A DNA stretch of 35,872 bases from Gammaproteobacteria bacterium (GTDB lineage: Bacteria; Pseudomonadota; Gammaproteobacteria; Pseudomonadales; Halieaceae). The position numbers and the translations under genes are program-made. Shown in pieces: positions 33,098 through 35,872 of the stretch (the first letter of the stretch is position 1; each line of letters begins with the position of its first letter). The notes beneath the pieces were generated by a model. That model ran no database searches and was not told the origin of the DNA. It saw only the letters and a list, made by a program, of their open reading frames with translations. Location of the stretch: positions 1-35,872 of the forward strand of contig JAUHYL010000041.1 of assembly GCA_030426545.1 (NCBI GenBank), given 5' to 3'.

Positions 33098-33931
33098 TTA
33101 CAGATTCTCCAGAAAGCCAAGCACCGCCGCGGTAAAGGTGTCATTGCTGTCGCCGGCCACCATGTGCCTGGCCTTCTCGACATCGACGAAAGTCGCGTGC
33201 GGAATGAGTTCCAGGAATTCCTGTACTTCCGCCTCGGTAACAACGTCAGAAGCGCCGCCCCGAACCAGCAGCACTGGCAACGTAATATTACGCGCAGCGG
33301 CGATGACCCGGACAGGATTGTGCGGCCCGTCTTCCCTGTCCGCAAAAAACTCCGGATCCCAATGCCAGTAGTAGCGCCCATCCCGTTCACGCAGGTTTTT
33401 GCGCAGGCCGCTGGTATCTTCGCGCCGCGGGCGCCCGGTGTAGAGGGCAACACTTTCGGCCGCCTCATCAAGACTCCCAAAGCCCTTTTCGAGGTGCTCG
33501 CTCATAAACTCGAAAATGCGCTGCACACCGTCAAGGTTGGGGCTGGGCGTGACATCCACCAGTACGATCGCTCTGAACATCGCCTGCTGAATTTCACCGG
33601 CGCCGAGCATGGCCGCAAGACCGCCCAGTGAAGCGCCAACAATAACGGGTGGCTGGCTGAAAGAACGGGCCAGACAGGCCATGTCCAGCGCGAAGTGCGC
33701 GAGATCGTAAAGCCCCTCTTCTGACCAATCGCTCTCGCCGTGCCCCCGGTGATCGTAGGCAACCGCGTACCAGCCGCGCTCGGCCAAGGCACGGGCAGTG
33801 CCACCCCACGAGTGCCGGGTTTGACCGCCACCATGGGAAAGAATGACCGGCGGGTGGTCCGGGTTCCCGTAGGACTCGGCTTGCAGCGTGATGCCGTCCT
33901 CGCCAGCGAATTCAAAGCAGGTTGGTTGCAT
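33098..33931 (-). CDS. Alpha/beta hydrolase
   Basis: A 277 aa alpha/beta hydrolase of the esterase/epoxide-hydrolase-like group. SHGGGQTRHSW is the oxyanion 'HG' loop, AYDHRGHGESDW the conserved cap-preceding loop, and VGASLGG contains the nucleophile Ser101. The acid is probably Asp229 (RGGASDVV) and the base His256 (KARHMVAGD). ATG 33931 (MQPTCFEFAGEDG) matches the family start; the frame extends to 34030, but those residues look non-coding, and no strong ribosome binding site marks either. It is the first gene of a pair with the SnoaL-like protein. It would hydrolyse an ester, lactone or C-C bond in a small molecule. Cytoplasmic. Confidence 0.9.
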   Translation of the reverse strand: MQPTCFEFAGEDGITLQAESYGNPDHPPVILSHGGGQTRHSWGGTARALAERGWYAVAYDHRGHGESDWSEEGLYDLAHFALDMACLARSFSQPPVIVGASLGGLAAMLGAGEIQQAMFRAIVLVDVTPSPNLDGVQRIFEFMSEHLEKGFGSLDEAAESVALYTGRPRREDTSGLRKNLRERDGRYYWHWDPEFFADREDGPHNPVRVIAAARNITLPVLLVRGGASDVVTEAEVQEFLELIPHATFVDVEKARHMVAGDSNDTFTAAVLGFLENL

Positions 33932-34153
33932 AGATCTGGGGAACTGGTGAAAGGTACTCGATTTTAACCGCTGGGCAGCAAAAATGCAGTTGGAGGGCCG
34001 CGCTTGAATTTCAACGCCGCGCCGGTGCATCAGCCAAGCCTGCAGCGCGTCGTCTCGTTAAGGCTGAAGTTCAGGAGCGATATTGGCGCAGAGTGGACTT
34101 TCCAACGCCCAAAAATTGAAGCCAGTCACCTTGCGGCTTAACGTCATCATCGA

Positions 34154-34194
34154 TGCACAGACGTAGCACGTCGATACATTGATGTGCCTGTGCA
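34154..34194 (-). terminator. Bulged stem-loop just after the SulP gene
   Basis: TGCACAG (34154-34160) and CTGTGCA (34188-34194) pair perfectly, with an inner GCAC/GTGC pairing (34166-34169 with 34184-34187) on the other side of a 5-base bulge. It starts 10 bases past the SulP stop in its direction of transcription. There is no T-run, so this is a possible terminator or mRNA 3' end structure only. Confidence 0.35.
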
Positions 34195-34203
34195 CTGTTC
34201 CCT

Positions 34204-35769
34204 TCAGGCCAGAGCATCATCCGCTACAAAATATTTTGGATCTTCAATCACATTTACCTCAACGAGGCTGCCCGCCTTGCGCAACAAGCTGCGACAATCC
34301 TCGCTCAGGTGCACGAGGTGCAGTGTTTTGCCAGCGCTGAGGTAGCGCTCTGCGAGTGTGTCGATGGCTTCCAGGCCCGAATGATCGGCAACACGTGAGC
34401 GGGCGAAATCAATGATCACGTCGTCGTTGTCCTGCGAAGGATCAAAACGTTCGAGAAAGGACGTGACGGAGCCGAAGAAAAGTGGCCCGGTTACGGCGTA
34501 AACCGTTGAGCCTTTATGATCTTCGCGCGCCTCGATACGGATGTACTTGGCGTGTTCCCAGGCAAAAACCAGCGCCGATACAATGACACCAACAATCACG
34601 GCCACCGCCAGGTCAGTGGCCACCGTCACTGCCGAGACAAGTATCAGTATCATCGCATCACTGCGCGGTACGCTTCTGATGACCCTGAAGCTACTCCACT
34701 CGAAGGTCCCAATCACGACTATGAACATCACGCCGATCAATGCCGCCAGGGGAATCTGCTCGATCAGTGAAGAGGCAAAGAGAATAAACAACAAAAGGAA
34801 GAGCGCGGCGGAAATACCCGAGAGCCTGCCCCGACCGCCGGAGTTAACGTTGATCATGCTCTGGCCGATCATTGCGCAACCACCCATGCCGCCGAAGAAG
34901 CCAGTGGCTGTGTTGGCAACACCCTGGGCCACACACTCCCGGTTGCCCCGCCCACGTGTTTCTGTAATTTCATCGACAAGACGAAGCGTCAGGAGCGACT
35001 CAATCAAGCCAATCGCTGCCAGGATTACGGAATAGGGGAAGATGATGGTCAGCGTTTCCCAGCTGAAGGGCACCGATGGGATATGCAGGCTGGGTAATCC
35101 GCCTTTGATCGAAGCGATATCACCCACCACCCGTGTATCCAGGTTCAGACCGAGCACCAGAAGGCTCACAGCGACAATGGCGGCGAGGGATGATGGTACG
35201 GCGGTGGTCAGGCGAGGCAGGAAGTGGATGATCGCCATCGTCAGGGCCACAAGCCCGCAAAGCATATAGAGCTCGGAACCGTCCAGCCACGCAACATCGA
35301 GAATAGTGCCTTCAAGAAAGCTGCCTGCCAGCCAACCCGCTTCTCCGGCCACACCAAACTGACTCAGTTGCGCGAGAAAGATGACGATGGCCAGGCCGTT
35401 GACAAAGCCAAGCATGACGGGGTGCGGCACCATGCGAATGAACTTTCCCAGCTTTAGCAGTCCGGCGGTAATTTGCAGCAAACCCATCAGAACCACAGTA
35501 GCAAACAGATACTCCACACCGTGATCCGCCACCAGGGCAACCATCACCACCGCCAGTGCCCCGGTAGCACCTGAGATCATCCCGGGTCGTCCGCCGATAC
35601 AGGCGGTTATCAGTCCCACCATAAAGGCCGCGTAGAGGCCGACCAGGGGTTCAACGCCTGCAACAAAGGCAAATGCGACAGCCTCAGGAACCAGCGCCAG
35701 GGCGACGGTCAGGCCGGAGAGGATATCGTTTTTGGCGCTTGCATTGTTGCTGGGATGAATCTCAAACAT
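34204..35769 (-). CDS. SulP-family anion transporter with STAS domain
   Basis: A 521 aa inner-membrane anion transporter of the SulP (SLC26) family. The N-terminal [25 protein letters not shown] and [29 protein letters not shown] are diagnostic, with about 10-12 membrane segments following, including [31 protein letters not shown]. The C-terminal ~95 residues form a STAS domain ([26 protein letters not shown]). Family members carry sulfate, bicarbonate or C4-dicarboxylates; no carbonic anhydrase gene is adjacent, and specificity is open. The start is ATG 35769, with only a weak AAAAG ahead. It is monocistronic by appearance. A link with the sulfatase and sulfotransferase genes in the window is possible but they are far apart. 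Confidence 0.93.
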   Translation of the reverse strand: MFEIHPSNNASAKNDILSGLTVALALVPEAVAFAFVAGVEPLVGLYAAFMVGLITACIGGRPGMISGATGALAVVMVALVADHGVEYLFATVVLMGLLQITAGLLKLGKFIRMVPHPVMLGFVNGLAIVIFLAQLSQFGVAGEAGWLAGSFLEGTILDVAWLDGSELYMLCGLVALTMAIIHFLPRLTTAVPSSLAAIVAVSLLVLGLNLDTRVVGDIASIKGGLPSLHIPSVPFSWETLTIIFPYSVILAAIGLIESLLTLRLVDEITETRGRGNRECVAQGVANTATGFFGGMGGCAMIGQSMINVNSGGRGRLSGISAALFLLLFILFASSLIEQIPLAALIGVMFIVVIGTFEWSSFRVIRSVPRSDAMILILVSAVTVATDLAVAVIVGVIVSALVFAWEHAKYIRIEAREDHKGSTVYAVTGPLFFGSVTSFLERFDPSQDNDDVIIDFARSRVADHSGLEAIDTLAERYLSAGKTLHLVHLSEDCRSLLRKAGSLVEVNVIEDPKYFVADDALA

Positions 35770-35814
35770 CTTTTAGTCTCAAACAGTTTCTGTATACACC
35801 GTTTGCAGACGTCG

Positions 35815-35832
35815 CTGTTGTTCAAACAACAG
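35815..35832. repeat. 7 bp stem-loop upstream of the SulP gene
   Basis: CTGTTGT (35815-35821), a TCAA loop, and ACAACAG (35826-35832) form a perfect small hairpin about 46 bp upstream of the SulP start. It may be an operator or leader structure, or the end of an upstream transcript; nothing in the sequence decides this. Confidence 0.4.
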
Positions 35833-35872
35833 AAAGCCCCCCGCCTACAGTAGTGGAGGCGGTGCAACCAGT

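Noticed and set aside
35842-35864. CCGCCT / AGGCGG inverted repeat at the right edge as a terminator
   Set aside because: The stem is only six bases with a 10-base loop and no clear T-run, and the gene it would end lies beyond the window.

Overview
The window looks like chromosomal DNA from a marine gammaproteobacterium. I would place it near the Halieaceae (OM60/NOR5 group), from the fairly high GC, the Gram-negative envelope genes (TonB-dependent receptor, several lipoproteins) and the mix of cytochrome P450, GMC oxidoreductase, sulfatase, SnoaL-like and alpha/beta-hydrolase genes. The taxonomic placement is inference. I see no rRNA, tRNA, CRISPR array, transposase, integrase or phage gene, so it reads as ordinary chromosome rich in accessory metabolism.

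Layout: (1) 1-1729, the 5' part of an AraC-type regulator divergent from a cytochrome P450. (2) 1896-7943, a sulfotransferase with a C-terminal beta-rich domain, a convergent GMC oxidoreductase, a SAM methyltransferase, and a convergent exported sulfatase-like protein with two Ig/carboxypeptidase-regulatory-like modules. (3) 8292-11335, a TetR regulator and TonB-dependent receptor, probably one operon, with a perfect 12+12 bp palindrome over the predicted promoter. (4) 11497-14911, a large lipoprotein with an Ig-like module and a possible lipid-binding (TULIP-like) body, divergent from a CPA1 Na+/H+ antiporter. (5) 14920-18554, a compact operon of an ATP-grasp enzyme, an aldo/keto reductase and an alkaline-phosphatase-superfamily protein. 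(6) 18834-20030, a DUF3089 lipoprotein. (7) 20372-25177, E1-alpha, E1-beta and E2 of a 2-oxoacid dehydrogenase complex (no E3), followed by a glutamate dehydrogenase. (8) 25209-28975, DUF4112 and DUF2254 membrane proteins and a divergent MscS channel with a BON domain. (9) 29051-31536, a DUF6502-DUF5666 operon whose lipoprotein ends in a (DDS)22 acidic tail and whose promoter appears to give a leaderless mRNA and to carry a palindrome over its -10 box. (10) 31784-35769, a glycosyltransferase-like protein, a SnoaL-like/alpha-beta hydrolase operon and a SulP transporter.

How they may work together: the receptor, exported sulfatase, P450, GMC oxidoreductase, hydrolase and SnoaL-like genes suit uptake and breakdown of hydrophobic or sulfated organic compounds, but no pathway is complete here. 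The 2-oxoacid dehydrogenase plus glutamate dehydrogenase group suits amino-acid carbon use. The best candidates for something not yet described are the DUF6502-DUF5666 operon, the ATP-grasp/AKR/phosphatase-like operon with unusual active-site positions, and the Ig plus TULIP-like lipoprotein.
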